From contig CAKZVC010000014.1 in the NCBI GenBank assembly GCA_937922235.1, forward strand, positions 27,213-91,212: DNA of 64,000 nt, given 5' to 3'. Each line of letters opens with the position of its first letter. Within the stretch, counting starts at the first letter, position 1. Source of the stretch: an uncultured Acidimicrobiales bacterium (GTDB lineage Bacteria > Actinomycetota > Acidimicrobiia > Acidimicrobiales > SHLQ01). Position numbers and translations under genes: made by a program. Shown here piece after piece: positions 28,799-38,649 of the stretch. The notes under the pieces are model-generated. The model did not search any database and had not been told where the DNA came from. It saw nothing but the letters and a program-made list of their open reading frames with translations.

Positions 28799-30298
28799 AT
28801 GGCTGAAAACTATGATGCCCGTGCGGGCGTCCCCCGCTGGCTCACACTTTCCGGCGTGCTTCTTCTCGCGGCGATGGTTTTCGTTGCCTGCGGAACCGAC
28901 TCGACCTCGGTCGCTGAACCCGCCGCACTTGAGGACAACGCTGGCGAAGACAGCGGAGGTACCGAAACGACGGCAGCGCCGTCACAGACTTCGTTTGCGA
29001 ATGACGTCCAGCCGATTCTTGAGGCCAACTGCGTGTCGTGCCACTCCGATACCGGCCCCGGCACGACCCACCTGGAAATGGCAACCGTCGACGACGTTGC
29101 ATCGATTGCCGAGTTCATCGCGTTCCGAGTTGAAGATAAGCAGATGCCACCGTGGCCCCAGACCGGTCTGCAGGAAATTGCCTACCAGTACGACCTGTCG
29201 ATGAGCGATGAGGATCGTCAGGTCATCATCGATTGGGCTGCCGCAGGTGCTCCACTCGACGTTGATCGAGCAACGAATCTGACCGGTACACGTGAGGCGT
29301 ACCCGCCGATCGATGCCGACATGGTGATCAACGCCAGCAGCCCGTATCCGGGCTCCGACAAGCTGGACGACTACCGCTGCCGCATCCTTGATCCGGAGTT
29401 CACCGATACGACCTGGGTGACATCGATCGAGACCCGCCCCGACGAAACCAAGGTGCTCCACCACAGCCTCATCTACCACTTGCCTGCATCCCAGAGAGCT
29501 TCGGCAACTGCCTCGGACGGCGCCGACGGCAGTCCCGGTTGGCAGTGCCAGACCGTGTCGACATTCGGGCTTGATCAGGTGGCCGGATGGGCCCCCGGAA
29601 CCGGGCCTTCGTCGATGCCCGATGGATCGGGACTGAAGATGGAAGCCGGCGACGCCTTCGTGGTCCAGTGGCACTATCACTACGACAACGGACCGTTGCC
29701 CGACAACTCTGGCATTGCGTTGGAGATTGCCTCGGCCGAGCAAGTGGCCGCAGCTGGCGGCGCGCTCGATCCTATTTCGAACATGACACTCGTCGGACCA
29801 GTCGAGATTCCCTGTGCGACCTACGAGAGCGGACCGCTCTGCGATCGCGATGCAGCGATTGATCGCCTTCGCACCGAGTTCGGTTCCGAGTCAGCGCTCA
29901 TTCCCGAGTTCGTCAACAGCCAGTGCAACGTCACCCCGGCTGACTTTGCACTGTTCACGGACGGCAAGGCGAGCTCGTCGTGCGATATCCCGACACCTGC
30001 AGGCGAGGTTGTTTCTATCCTGCCGCACATGCACGAGCTCGGAACGACGTACCGTCTCACGCTCAACCCCGGCACCGCTGAGGAGAAGATCCTCATCGAT
30101 ATCGACGCCTGGGACTTCCAATGGCAGATGGGCTACTACCCCGCAGAGCCATTGATGTTCGAACGCGGCGACGTGCTCCGGCTCGAATGCGGTTGGGATC
30201 GTGCGCTGTGGCCAGCGGGGCTCGAGAGCCGCTACCTGGTGTGGGCGGAAGGAACCGAAGACGAAATGTGCTTCGGCAGCGTCGCTATCCGCCGCTGA
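28799..30298 (+). CDS. Lipoprotein with c-type-heme motif and copper type II monooxygenase-like domain (paralog 2)
   Basis: VFVACGTD lipobox-like; CVSCHSD; VLHHSLIY, QWHYHYDN, LPHMHELGTTYRL; clear tandem paralog of the preceding gene. Confidence 0.75.
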   Translation: MAENYDARAGVPRWLTLSGVLLLAAMVFVACGTDSTSVAEPAALEDNAGEDSGGTETTAAPSQTSFANDVQPILEANCVSCHSDTGPGTTHLEMATVDDVASIAEFIAFRVEDKQMPPWPQTGLQEIAYQYDLSMSDEDRQVIIDWAAAGAPLDVDRATNLTGTREAYPPIDADMVINASSPYPGSDKLDDYRCRILDPEFTDTTWVTSIETRPDETKVLHHSLIYHLPASQRASATASDGADGSPGWQCQTVSTFGLDQVAGWAPGTGPSSMPDGSGLKMEAGDAFVVQWHYHYDNGPLPDNSGIALEIASAEQVAAAGGALDPISNMTLVGPVEIPCATYESGPLCDRDAAIDRLRTEFGSESALIPEFVNSQCNVTPADFALFTDGKASSSCDIPTPAGEVVSILPHMHELGTTYRLTLNPGTAEEKILIDIDAWDFQWQMGYYPAEPLMFERGDVLRLECGWDRALWPAGLESRYLVWAEGTEDEMCFGSVAIRR

Positions 30299-30321
30299 CG
30301 CACCACCCCTGCCAGCGAACG

Positions 30322-32427
30322 CTAGCTGGCGATGAGGCCGTGGTCTTTGAGGAGCGCGTCTGGGGTTGCGTCTCGGCCGCGGAACAGTCGGTACACCTCG
30401 GCTGCTGGCTTGCTGCCGCCAAGACCGAGCACGGTGTCGCGGAAACGGCTTGCGACGTCTCGAAGTTCGTCGTCGTTGTCGAGACCAGCTTCGCGGAACG
30501 CGGCGAACGCGTCGGCGGCAAGTACCTCGGCCCACTTGTAGGAGTAGTAGCCAGCGGCGTATCCGCCTGCGAAGAGGTGACCAAAGGCGGTGAGGTTCGA
30601 TTCGCCCTCCAACCGGGGAGTCACGAGGGTCTCGTCGCCGATCTGACGGTCGAGGTCGGTCGGGTCGACGATCGAGTCGTCGATGCCGAATCGCTCGTGC
30701 AGCGCCATGTCGGACTTGGCGAAGTGCAGCTGACGAAGGGTTCCGTTTGCGACAAGAAAGTTGCGACTGTCGATGACGCGGTCGATCGTGTCGTCGTCGA
30801 GCGGTTCGTTCGTGTCGACGTGTGCGGTGAGCGCCTTGAGGAACGGCTTGTGTTCCATCCAGTACTCGTTGAACTGGCTGGCGAGCTCGACCGAATCCCA
30901 CTCGACCAAGTTCATTCCCGACGCGCCGCCCTCGTCGATCTTGGTGAACATGTGCTGGGTCGCATGGCCGAACTCGTGGAAGAGCGTGCGGACTTCGTCG
31001 AGCGACATCAGTCCGGGCCGGCCTTCGGCTGGCGGGCGAGCGTTCATGACGAAGAGGGCAACCGGCAACGAGGCGCCGTTGTCGCCTACGGCAAGCAGGC
31101 GATCGCGTCCGACGACGGTGTTCATCCATGCACCGCCGCGCTTCTCACCAGGACGGCTGTATGGATCGACATAGAACCCAGCAATAACGTCGCCATCGCG
31201 CACAACCTCGAAGAACTGCACCGACTCGTCCCAAACCGGAACGCTCGCATCGGTTGATTCGCGGATCTCAACGCCGTAGAGCTTCGTGATGAGGGAGTAG
31301 AGACCGTCGAGGACACGTGGCAGCTGGAAGTAGTCGCGCAGCGCTTCGGCGTCATAGCTATAGAGCGCTTCCTGCTGTCGCTCAGCCCAGAACGCAATGT
31401 CCCATGGCTGCGGATCGCCATCACCAAAGCCATTGTCGGCCATGAAGGCGTTGAGCGTTTCCATTTCCTGTTCAGCGATTGGGCGAGCGGCCGTCTCGAG
31501 CTGAGCCATGAGGTCCCAGACTGCGCTCACGGACGGCGCCATCTTCGCGTCGATGCTGTAGTCGGCATAGGTGTCGAACCCGACGAGCTTGGATTGCTCC
31601 TGGCGCAACGTCAGAATCTCGGTAAGCACCGGGAGGTTGTCGAACTCGTCGCTCTGGCCTCGAGCGCGAAACGCCCGATACATCTCTTCACGAAGCGCAC
31701 GGTCGGTGGCGTACTGCAAGATCGAGGTGTAGTTGACGCCGTTCACCAGAAAGCTCCACGTGTCAGCCAGTTCGTCCTCTTCGGCCTGCGCTCGAGCCAT
31801 CTCGATGATCGGTGCCGGGATTCCGTCGAGTCGAGATTCGTCGACGACCGTGATGCGCCCGATCTTCTCTTCCTTGATGAGGTTCGTGCCGAATGTGGTG
31901 CTGAGCTCGGCAAGGCGTTCGCTGATTTCGGTGTAGCGCTCTTGATCAGCGCCAGACAACGACACGCCCGAGCGTTCCATGCCTCGGATCGATTCGTCGA
32001 GGATTCGAGCTCGAGCTTCCGACAGCGCCTGTCCTTCGTCGCTGTCGCGTAGGGCCACCATCGCGTCGTAGACCGGGCGGCTTTGACCCATGGAGTTCGA
32101 GAGCGCCACGATTGCGGGCTGCACTGCTTCGTAGGCCTCCTGCATCTCCTCGTCGAACTTGACGCTTGTGAGATGCATGACCGGGCCAATGACAGCTCCG
32201 AGCCGGTTGCCAAGATGCTCGAGCGGCTCCATCACTCCAGCCCACGTTGGTTCAAGCGATCCTTCGATGCGTTCGAACTCGTCGGTGAGGGTGGCGAGCA
32301 ACGCTTCGATTCCGGGTTGTACATCTGCCGCGGCAATCCCTTCCCAAACGGGGAGGTGTGAGATCGGACCGCTCGCCGCGGTCTGCTCAAGTCGTGTGAG
32401 TGGCGTGGTGGTTGCGTCTGCGCTCAT
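30322..32427 (-). CDS. M3 family metallopeptidase (oligopeptidase A/Dcp-like)
   Basis: 701 aa; VRTLFHEFGHATQHMFTKIDEGGASG (HEFGH zinc motif). Confidence 0.95.
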   Translation of the reverse strand: MSADATTTPLTRLEQTAASGPISHLPVWEGIAAADVQPGIEALLATLTDEFERIEGSLEPTWAGVMEPLEHLGNRLGAVIGPVMHLTSVKFDEEMQEAYEAVQPAIVALSNSMGQSRPVYDAMVALRDSDEGQALSEARARILDESIRGMERSGVSLSGADQERYTEISERLAELSTTFGTNLIKEEKIGRITVVDESRLDGIPAPIIEMARAQAEEDELADTWSFLVNGVNYTSILQYATDRALREEMYRAFRARGQSDEFDNLPVLTEILTLRQEQSKLVGFDTYADYSIDAKMAPSVSAVWDLMAQLETAARPIAEQEMETLNAFMADNGFGDGDPQPWDIAFWAERQQEALYSYDAEALRDYFQLPRVLDGLYSLITKLYGVEIRESTDASVPVWDESVQFFEVVRDGDVIAGFYVDPYSRPGEKRGGAWMNTVVGRDRLLAVGDNGASLPVALFVMNARPPAEGRPGLMSLDEVRTLFHEFGHATQHMFTKIDEGGASGMNLVEWDSVELASQFNEYWMEHKPFLKALTAHVDTNEPLDDDTIDRVIDSRNFLVANGTLRQLHFAKSDMALHERFGIDDSIVDPTDLDRQIGDETLVTPRLEGESNLTAFGHLFAGGYAAGYYSYKWAEVLAADAFAAFREAGLDNDDELRDVASRFRDTVLGLGGSKPAAEVYRLFRGRDATPDALLKDHGLIAS

Positions 32428-32490
32428 AGTGGAACCCTATCGACAGACAGGCAAGCAATCCTGAACTCTTGTAGCCCGAAGCCGGGAAAC

Positions 32491-34095
32491 TCAGCTGCTG
32501 CAGGACAGCATGCTGCAGCCAACGCGGGTGCGGGCCCAGTCGGGTCGCTTCTCGGCGAAGCGTTCCCTGCCTGGCTGCTCGGTGTATGGATTGCGCATGA
32601 CGTCGAGAAGTTCGATGACTTCGGAATGGTCGCCAGCTTCGCTCTTGTCGATGGCTAGCTGGGCCAAATAGTTCCGCATGACGTACAGCGGGTTGACCGA
32701 GTTCATGGCGGTACGGCGGTCGTTGTTGCTCGTTCCGTCGGTGCGGACTCGGGCCGCGTACGCGTCGAGCCAGTCGTTCCACCGCACCTGAAGGTCTTCG
32801 GTGAGCTGCTCGTCAGGAACGTAGAAGGCATCGAGCAAAGGCGCGAATCGGTCGGCTGCTGAGACGCCTTCGTCGGTACTCACATCGGCGAGGCCCCGAT
32901 AGAACAGCGTCATGTCGGTCTCGGCTGCTTGCAGGAGCTCGAACAACTCGACCATCAGCGACTCGTCGCGGTCGGTGTCCCACGCAGCGAAGCCGAGCTT
33001 GTCGGCCATCATGTCTTGGTGTCCGTTGCGGAAGTGGTCGACGTACCCGTCGATCGCGGCTTGGAGAGCGTCGGTGTCTTCAACGAGCGGATAGAGCGCG
33101 TTGCCGAGCTGAGCCAGATTCCACTGACCGATGCCAGGCTGGTTGCCGAACCGGTATCGCTTACCGTGCTTGTCGGTCGTGTTGGGCGTCCAATTTGGGT
33201 CGTAGTCCTCGAGCCAACCGTACGGGCCGTAGTCGATAGTCAACCCGAGGATCGAGAGGTTGTCGGTGTTCATGACGCCGTGCACGAACCCGACGCGCTG
33301 CCAGTGAACGATCATCTCGGCGGTGCGCTTCACGACCTCGTTGTAAAACGCCACGTAGGTGTCGGGCGTGGGCTCGCCGTCGTCGGGCCAGAGCTCAGGG
33401 AAGTACTCACGAATGGTGAAGTTGGCGAGTGCGCGGAGCTCGTCGATCTCCCCCATCGACGCGGGCAGCTCGAAGCTGCCAAAGCGGATGAAGTTCGGGG
33501 CGACCCGGCAGACGACGGCGCCAGGTTCGAGCGCGGGGTGTCCGTCGTACAGCATGTCGCGCATGACTTGGTCACCGGTGAGGCTCAGCGACAGTGCCCG
33601 GGTGGTCGGCACACCGAGGTGAAACATGGCTTCCGAGCACAAGAATTCACGAATCGACGATCGCAGCACGGCGAGTCCATCGGCGGTGCGCGAGTACGAG
33701 GTGCGGCCGGCTCCCTTGAGCTGCAGCATCTGACGTTGACCGTCGGGGGTAACGAGCTCGCCCAGGTTGATGGCACGACCGTCGCCGAGTTGGCCAGCCC
33801 AGTTGCCGAACTGGTGGCCGCCGTAGCGCATGGCGAAGCTGTCCATGCCGGGCAGCACGAGGTTGCCGGTCATCGCATCTCGAAACTCGTCGGAGGCCAC
33901 CTGCTCGGCACTCAACCCAAGAAGTTCGGCGACCTCGTCTGACACCGCGATGATTTCCGGCGCAGCCGTCGGTGTCGGCTCAACCCGAGTGAAGAGCGCT
34001 CCCGGTGCCTGATGCGGAACATTCGACGGATGCGGATCTGCCGGCAGTTCTGCCGTGAACCGATTGTCGAACTCAAGGGAGTCAAGAACGCTCAT
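32491..34095 (-). CDS. selO: SelO/YdiU family protein adenylyltransferase (pseudokinase fold)
   Basis: FAMRYGGHQFGNWAGQLGDGRAINLGE; LQLKGAGRTSYSRTADGLAVLRSSIREFLCSEAM; HGVMNTDNLSILGLTIDYGPYGWLEDYDPNWTPNTTD; C-terminus CSMLSCSS. Confidence 0.95.
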   Translation of the reverse strand: MSVLDSLEFDNRFTAELPADPHPSNVPHQAPGALFTRVEPTPTAAPEIIAVSDEVAELLGLSAEQVASDEFRDAMTGNLVLPGMDSFAMRYGGHQFGNWAGQLGDGRAINLGELVTPDGQRQMLQLKGAGRTSYSRTADGLAVLRSSIREFLCSEAMFHLGVPTTRALSLSLTGDQVMRDMLYDGHPALEPGAVVCRVAPNFIRFGSFELPASMGEIDELRALANFTIREYFPELWPDDGEPTPDTYVAFYNEVVKRTAEMIVHWQRVGFVHGVMNTDNLSILGLTIDYGPYGWLEDYDPNWTPNTTDKHGKRYRFGNQPGIGQWNLAQLGNALYPLVEDTDALQAAIDGYVDHFRNGHQDMMADKLGFAAWDTDRDESLMVELFELLQAAETDMTLFYRGLADVSTDEGVSAADRFAPLLDAFYVPDEQLTEDLQVRWNDWLDAYAARVRTDGTSNNDRRTAMNSVNPLYVMRNYLAQLAIDKSEAGDHSEVIELLDVMRNPYTEQPGRERFAEKRPDWARTRVGCSMLSCSS

Positions 34096-34119
34096 GCCCC
34101 AGTCAACCCGATCCCACGA

Positions 34120-34170
34120 AGATTTGTGAAGGATTTGATACCCCACAGGTACCTTTTCCTTCACAAATCT
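34120..34170 (-). terminator. Hairpin abutting the histidine kinase stop codon
   Basis: AGATTTGTGAAGGA (34120-34133) pairs perfectly with TCCTTCACAAATCT (34157-34170). Confidence 0.65.
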
Positions 34171-35574
34171 CTAGGCGGGGTGGAGGTTGGGTGTTGCGCC
34201 GAGCGAGAAGCCGACGACCGCGCCGTTGTGGTCGTCGGCGTTTCGGGCCCAGGTGGTGCCGCCGTGCAGCTCGGCTACACGCTTGACGATTGCGAGGCCA
34301 ATGCCGTTGCCTGGGCGGGTTCGAGCAGTCGGTGAACGATAGAACCGGTCAAAGACGTGTTGAAGGTCCTCGGCGGGGATCCCCTCACCACGATCACGAA
34401 CCTCGATCTTGCCGCCGGTAACCGTGATGGTGACCGGAGAGCCCTCGGTCGAGTACTTCACAGCGTTGTCGATGAGGTTCGAAACAGCTCGGCGGGTCAT
34501 GCGGATCCGCATGGGGAACGCCGCATCGGTGCCGCTCGCGATGACCTCGATCGATCGACCGCTCCGTTGCTCGTGCATAGCGGCGACCTCGTCAACAAGC
34601 GCCGGAAGCGACTGTTCGACGAGCTCCTCCTCAGTACCGGTTGGATCGGTCGCCAGCACGACGAGCTCGGTGACCAGCTCGCTCAGCTTTTCGACCTCGA
34701 GCGCAGAGGTTGCCAGCAGATCCTGGCGCTGGGCTTCGGGGAGATCTGGTCGCGAATCAAGGAGATCGAGCTTCAGGCGAAGGCTCGTAAGCGGCGTTCG
34801 CAATTCGTGGCTCGCATCAGCCACAAGACGCTGCTGTTGGTTTCGGCTGAGCTCAAGCGCCGAGAGCATTTGGTTGAACGACGTCGCAAGGTCGCCGACC
34901 TCGTCGCTTCGGGTCACTTCGATCGGCGATGGCAGCTCCGGTCCGAACGACATCTCGCGAGCAGCTCCCGCTACTTGCGTTATCGGCGCGCTCAGGCGAC
35001 GGGCCACGAGCGCCCCAAGAAGCGCAGCAAGCGCAATACCAGCAAGGCTCGCCCCAATGATCTGCTGGCGAAGCCGCATCAGCCCCGACTCAAGATCTTC
35101 AATGTTTCGTGCGACCTGAACCACACCGGTAACCGGGCCGCGCCGGATCGGGGCCACGGCCATGCGGTAACGCTCGCCGTCAATCTCAACCGTCGAGAGC
35201 GTCGTTGGGGAATCTGCCGTGACCCCAACAGCTTCGGGAAGCCCCTGGTCTATCGCCAGCTCACCTTCGAGCGTCACACGGATTCGGGTGAACAGTCGAT
35301 CGTCAGCGGCACCCCCACCAACGCCAAGTGCAAGCGGCTGTGCCGGTCGATTGGGCGCAAGACCCGGGCCACGTCGGTCTGCACCCTGTATGCCGCGAAG
35401 TGACCCTGCGCCGCGCACAAACTCGCGGGGCTGATCTACCACTCGAATCAGGCTCTCATCAACATCGCTGCGCTGCTGGCTGGCAGACAACACCCAGAAC
35501 GCCGCCGCCATGCCGATGATCGCGATTGCGGCTGCAGCGCCGACGGTTAGCGCAAGTCGTGATTGCAGTTTCAT
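34171..35574 (-). CDS. Sensor histidine kinase (HAMP, HisKA, HATPase_c)
   Basis: VADASHELRTPLTSLRLKLDLL H-box; SNLIDNAVKYS N-box; DRGEGIPAEDLQHVFDRFYR; GNGIGLAIVKRVAELHGG. Confidence 0.95.
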   Translation of the reverse strand: MKLQSRLALTVGAAAAIAIIGMAAAFWVLSASQQRSDVDESLIRVVDQPREFVRGAGSLRGIQGADRRGPGLAPNRPAQPLALGVGGGAADDRLFTRIRVTLEGELAIDQGLPEAVGVTADSPTTLSTVEIDGERYRMAVAPIRRGPVTGVVQVARNIEDLESGLMRLRQQIIGASLAGIALAALLGALVARRLSAPITQVAGAAREMSFGPELPSPIEVTRSDEVGDLATSFNQMLSALELSRNQQQRLVADASHELRTPLTSLRLKLDLLDSRPDLPEAQRQDLLATSALEVEKLSELVTELVVLATDPTGTEEELVEQSLPALVDEVAAMHEQRSGRSIEVIASGTDAAFPMRIRMTRRAVSNLIDNAVKYSTEGSPVTITVTGGKIEVRDRGEGIPAEDLQHVFDRFYRSPTARTRPGNGIGLAIVKRVAELHGGTTWARNADDHNGAVVGFSLGATPNLHPA

Positions 35575-36266
35575 GAGGCTGACCGGGCGACGTACCCAAC
35601 GCCACGCTTGGTGAAGATCAGGCGCGATTCGCCATCACTCTCCAGCTTCTTGCGAAGCGATGAAATGAACACCTCGAGGCTGTTTGAGGTGCTCTCATCG
35701 TCGAACCCCCACACGGCCAACTGGATGTCGACGCGTTCGAGGACCCGTTCCTTACTGGCGAGCAGATGCTCGAGCAGGTCAAACTCGATCTTTGTCAGCT
35801 CAACCTCACGCTCGCCCCTCACGACACGACGAGTTCGTCGGTCGAGTGAAAGGTCGTCGAGCGAAAGCACATCCTCTCCATCGGCCTCGACCTCCACATC
35901 AAAAGCACGAAGCAACGCCCGGATGCGCGCCAGCAGCTCGGCGAGCGCAAACGGCTTCGGCAGGTAATCGTCGGCGCCCGCATCGAGCCCAGACACCCGA
36001 TCCCGAACTTCGTGACGAGCAGTAAGCATGAGCACAGGACCCGCAAACCCCGCCGACCGAAGCTGACGACAGGTTTCGATGCCGTCGATTCCGGGAAGGT
36101 TCAAATCGAGCACGACCAAATCGACCCCGCCACCGGCCAGAACGACCAGACCGTCCTCGCCGCGGTCGACACCGGTCACCCGGTACGACTGCACGTCAAG
36201 CACCACTTCGAGCGCCTCACGGACACCTTGGTCGTCTTCGATAATCAACACGTGCGGGGTTGCCAT
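35571..36266 (-). CDS. OmpR/PhoB-family response regulator
   Basis: LIIEDDQGVREAL; VDLVVLDLNLPGIDGIE; LTARHEVRDRVSGLDAGADDYLPKPFALAELLARIRALLR; C-terminal winged helix. Confidence 0.96.
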   Translation of the reverse strand: MATPHVLIIEDDQGVREALEVVLDVQSYRVTGVDRGEDGLVVLAGGGVDLVVLDLNLPGIDGIETCRQLRSAGFAGPVLMLTARHEVRDRVSGLDAGADDYLPKPFALAELLARIRALLRAFDVEVEADGEDVLSLDDLSLDRRTRRVVRGEREVELTKIEFDLLEHLLASKERVLERVDIQLAVWGFDDESTSNSLEVFISSLRKKLESDGESRLIFTKRGVGYVARSAS

Positions 36267-36320
36267 ACACTCACGACGTTAGTGACCAAACCTAAGAGAA
36301 GACTGAAGGAGGTGAGAGCA

Positions 36321-36349
36321 ACCTGAAGGTTCTTACTTTGCCTTCAGGT
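36321..36349. promoter_or_regulatory. Inverted repeat upstream of the response regulator / divergent secreted protein
   Basis: ACCTGAAGG (36321-36329) pairs with CCTTCAGGT (36341-36349); another CTGAAGG lies at 36303-36309. Confidence 0.5.
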
Positions 36350-36466
36350 ACTCATCAGGAACAGCTTGTTTGGACATCAGATTCTCTTATCCGTGACGAC
36401 GTTTGATGTTTACACCGCACAGAGCGGTCGCCTCCCCGGAGGTTTCGTCGCACAAGGAACACGACC

Positions 36467-37084
36467 ATGAAGAATCTGAAGAACCTCTCCCTCATCACCG
36501 GTGGCGCTCTTGGCGCAGCCGCGCTCACCTTGGGAGCAGCAGGCGTCGCCGGCGCTCAAGAAGACGGCCCAACGCTCGAGGACCCGGCACCAGTTGAAGA
36601 TGTCGTCGACAGTGACGATGCTCGGCCTGAGCGTGGTGAACGCGGCGAGCGTCGTCGTGCCAACCGCCAAGCAGCGATCGAACAGCTTGTCGAAGACGGC
36701 GTGCTCACCGAGTCGCAGGTCGACAGCGCCGAAGACGTTCGTGCAGCACTACAGGAGCAGCGTCAAGCCAAGAAGGCTGAGCGGTTGGCCGAGCTTGCCG
36801 AGGTCATCGGCGTCACCGTCGAAGATCTCGAAGCTGCCAAGGAAGCGGGCACCCCACTCGCTGAGGTCGCAGGCGATCAGCTCCCTGCAGTTGTCGAGCT
36901 GATGGTCAACAAGGCGACCGAACGAATCGAGCAGGGCGTCGCTGACGGCAGGCTCACCCAGGAACAAGCAGACGAGAAGTTGGCTGGACTCGAAGAGCGC
37001 ATCGAGTCTCGTCTTGAGAACGGCGGCGGATTTGGTGGAAAGGGACACGGCCCCAAGGGTCGACTTGATCGTCCAGGTCGATAG
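36467..37084 (+). CDS. Secreted helical hypothetical protein
   Basis: MKNLKNLSLITGGALGAAALTLGAAGVAGAQ signal peptide; Lys/Glu-rich helices; C-terminal GGGFGGKGHGPKG. Confidence 0.8.
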   Translation: MKNLKNLSLITGGALGAAALTLGAAGVAGAQEDGPTLEDPAPVEDVVDSDDARPERGERGERRRANRQAAIEQLVEDGVLTESQVDSAEDVRAALQEQRQAKKAERLAELAEVIGVTVEDLEAAKEAGTPLAEVAGDQLPAVVELMVNKATERIEQGVADGRLTQEQADEKLAGLEERIESRLENGGGFGGKGHGPKGRLDRPGR

Positions 37085-37112
37085 CTGACCGACACGCCCG
37101 TCCATCAAAGGT

Positions 37113-37147
37113 AAAGAGCCGGTGCTTTCCCGAAGCACCGGCTCTTT
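37113..37147 (+). terminator. Rho-independent terminator
   Basis: AAAGAGCCGGTGCTT-tcccg-AAGCACCGGCTCTTT followed by CACATTTTT. Confidence 0.9.
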
Positions 37148-37198
37148 CACATTTTTGATTCAGTTGTCATCGAGCGAGCCTCACAGCGCCGCTTCGAG

Positions 37199-37876
37199 CT
37201 AGCTGTAGTACGGGTTCTCACCAGAGGTGTGATCGGTGGCGTCGATGACCTCGGTGACCTCAGGGATCATGTCCATGATCGATGTCTTGATGCCTTCGGT
37301 AAGCGTCATTGCGCTCATCGAGCAGCCCTGGCAACCGCCACCCATCAGCACGTGGACTTCGGTGTCGTTCTCGACCTTGACCAGGCTGGCGAAACCGCCG
37401 TGGGCAGCAAGCGCTGGGTTAATGCTCTTGTCGAGCAGCTGCTTGACCTTCTCGTCGATCGTGCCCGTGAGCTCGATGTCTTCGGGGGCCAGGACCGGCG
37501 GACGGTTCGGGTTACGAATAACTAGGCCACCCTGCATCGGGTTCGACGGGATGTCGAGGGTCGAGCCACGCATGTCTTCGACGCTGTCAGCCGGGATAAT
37601 GACTGTCAGCTGGTCGATCTCGTAGACCAGTGCATCGTCGTCGGCCTCCGAGATCGTCTCGAGCGAAAGGTCGTAGTCGAACTCGACCCCACGAGTTCCA
37701 ACGATCATGACCCGAAGTGCCGTGTTCTCAGCGTCGTCTTCGCCATTGCGAATTTCGAGCACCTTTTCCATGGCGGCGTCGGTTACGGACAGGACCAGCC
37801 CATCGCCTTCGGCGCTTGGAGCAACAGGCTCGTCGCCTGCCGGGTCGGTCTCGGTGGTGTCGGTGGCATCACTCAT
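37199..37876 (-). CDS. NifU-domain Fe-S cluster biogenesis protein (NfuA-like)
   Basis: LDKSINPALAAHGGFASLVKVENDTEVHVLMGGGCQGCSMSAMTLTEGIKTSIMDMIPEVTEVIDATDH (CxxC NifU domain) with N-terminal A-type-like domain. Confidence 0.92.
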   Translation of the reverse strand: MSDATDTTETDPAGDEPVAPSAEGDGLVLSVTDAAMEKVLEIRNGEDDAENTALRVMIVGTRGVEFDYDLSLETISEADDDALVYEIDQLTVIIPADSVEDMRGSTLDIPSNPMQGGLVIRNPNRPPVLAPEDIELTGTIDEKVKQLLDKSINPALAAHGGFASLVKVENDTEVHVLMGGGCQGCSMSAMTLTEGIKTSIMDMIPEVTEVIDATDHTSGENPYYS

Positions 37877-37953
37877 ATGGTCAGGGTACGTGTGAAACGA
37901 AAAATTCTTGCAGCTCAGGTAAACCTTCCGGCGAGCTGAGGCGTGTGTGCAAC

Positions 37954-38649
37954 ATGAGTACGTACCTCACGGCCACCGCGCCGCCCTCAGATCGAAGGTC
38001 AGCATCAGATGGAAGGTCAACACATGTTGGGTCAGACATGACGAGCACATCGAGGAACTTCGACGACTTCTATCGCGTCGAGTTCCCATCGATGGTCGCA
38101 TTGGCTTCCACACTTGTCGGCCGGTCAGCAGAAGACATTGCCCAAGAAGCGATGATCCGGGCGCATCAGCGCTGGAGCACCGTGTCGACCTACGACAACC
38201 CAGGAACGTGGGTTCGCCGGGTAACGATCAACCTCGCCACGTCGAAGCTCCGCCGTCGGGCAATCGGAGCAAAGAAGGCGCTGCAGCTTCTGACTGACAC
38301 GCCGGTCGTTTCGTGGAACCAAACGTTTGACGATGAGCTCGTCACCGCGCTGCGGAATCTCCCTGGCAAACAGCGAGCTGCCGTGGTCCTCCACTATCTC
38401 GAAGACCTACCCGTAGCGACCATCGCCGAGATCCTCGACTGTGCTCCGAGCACCGCCAAAGTGCACCTCCACCGAGGGCGCCAGTCGCTCGCTGCCCAAC
38501 TCGGGCACTCCCCAATTCCTGAAGATGCAACCTCGCCAAACACAACCTCCCCAGACACCACCGACCTAGCCCCGAACGCTTCACCAACGAACGCCTCGAC
38601 CAAGAACGCCACAACTCAGAACGCCCCGACCAAGAACGAAGGTGCATGA
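37954..38649 (+). CDS. RNA polymerase sigma factor, sigma-70 ECF/SigE-like family
   Basis: FDDFYRVEFPSMVALASTLVGRSAEDIAQEAMIRAHQRW...LRNLPGKQRAAVVLHYLEDLPVATIAEILDCAPSTAKVHLHRGRQSLA; alternative start 38038. Confidence 0.9.
   Translation: MSTYLTATAPPSDRRSASDGRSTHVGSDMTSTSRNFDDFYRVEFPSMVALASTLVGRSAEDIAQEAMIRAHQRWSTVSTYDNPGTWVRRVTINLATSKLRRRAIGAKKALQLLTDTPVVSWNQTFDDELVTALRNLPGKQRAAVVLHYLEDLPVATIAEILDCAPSTAKVHLHRGRQSLAAQLGHSPIPEDATSPNTTSPDTTDLAPNASPTNASTKNATTQNAPTKNEGA

Noticed and set aside
30121-31257. 378-aa plus-strand ORF
   Set aside because: Overlaps the end of the copper-oxidase paralog and lies antisense to the M3 peptidase; no domain signal.
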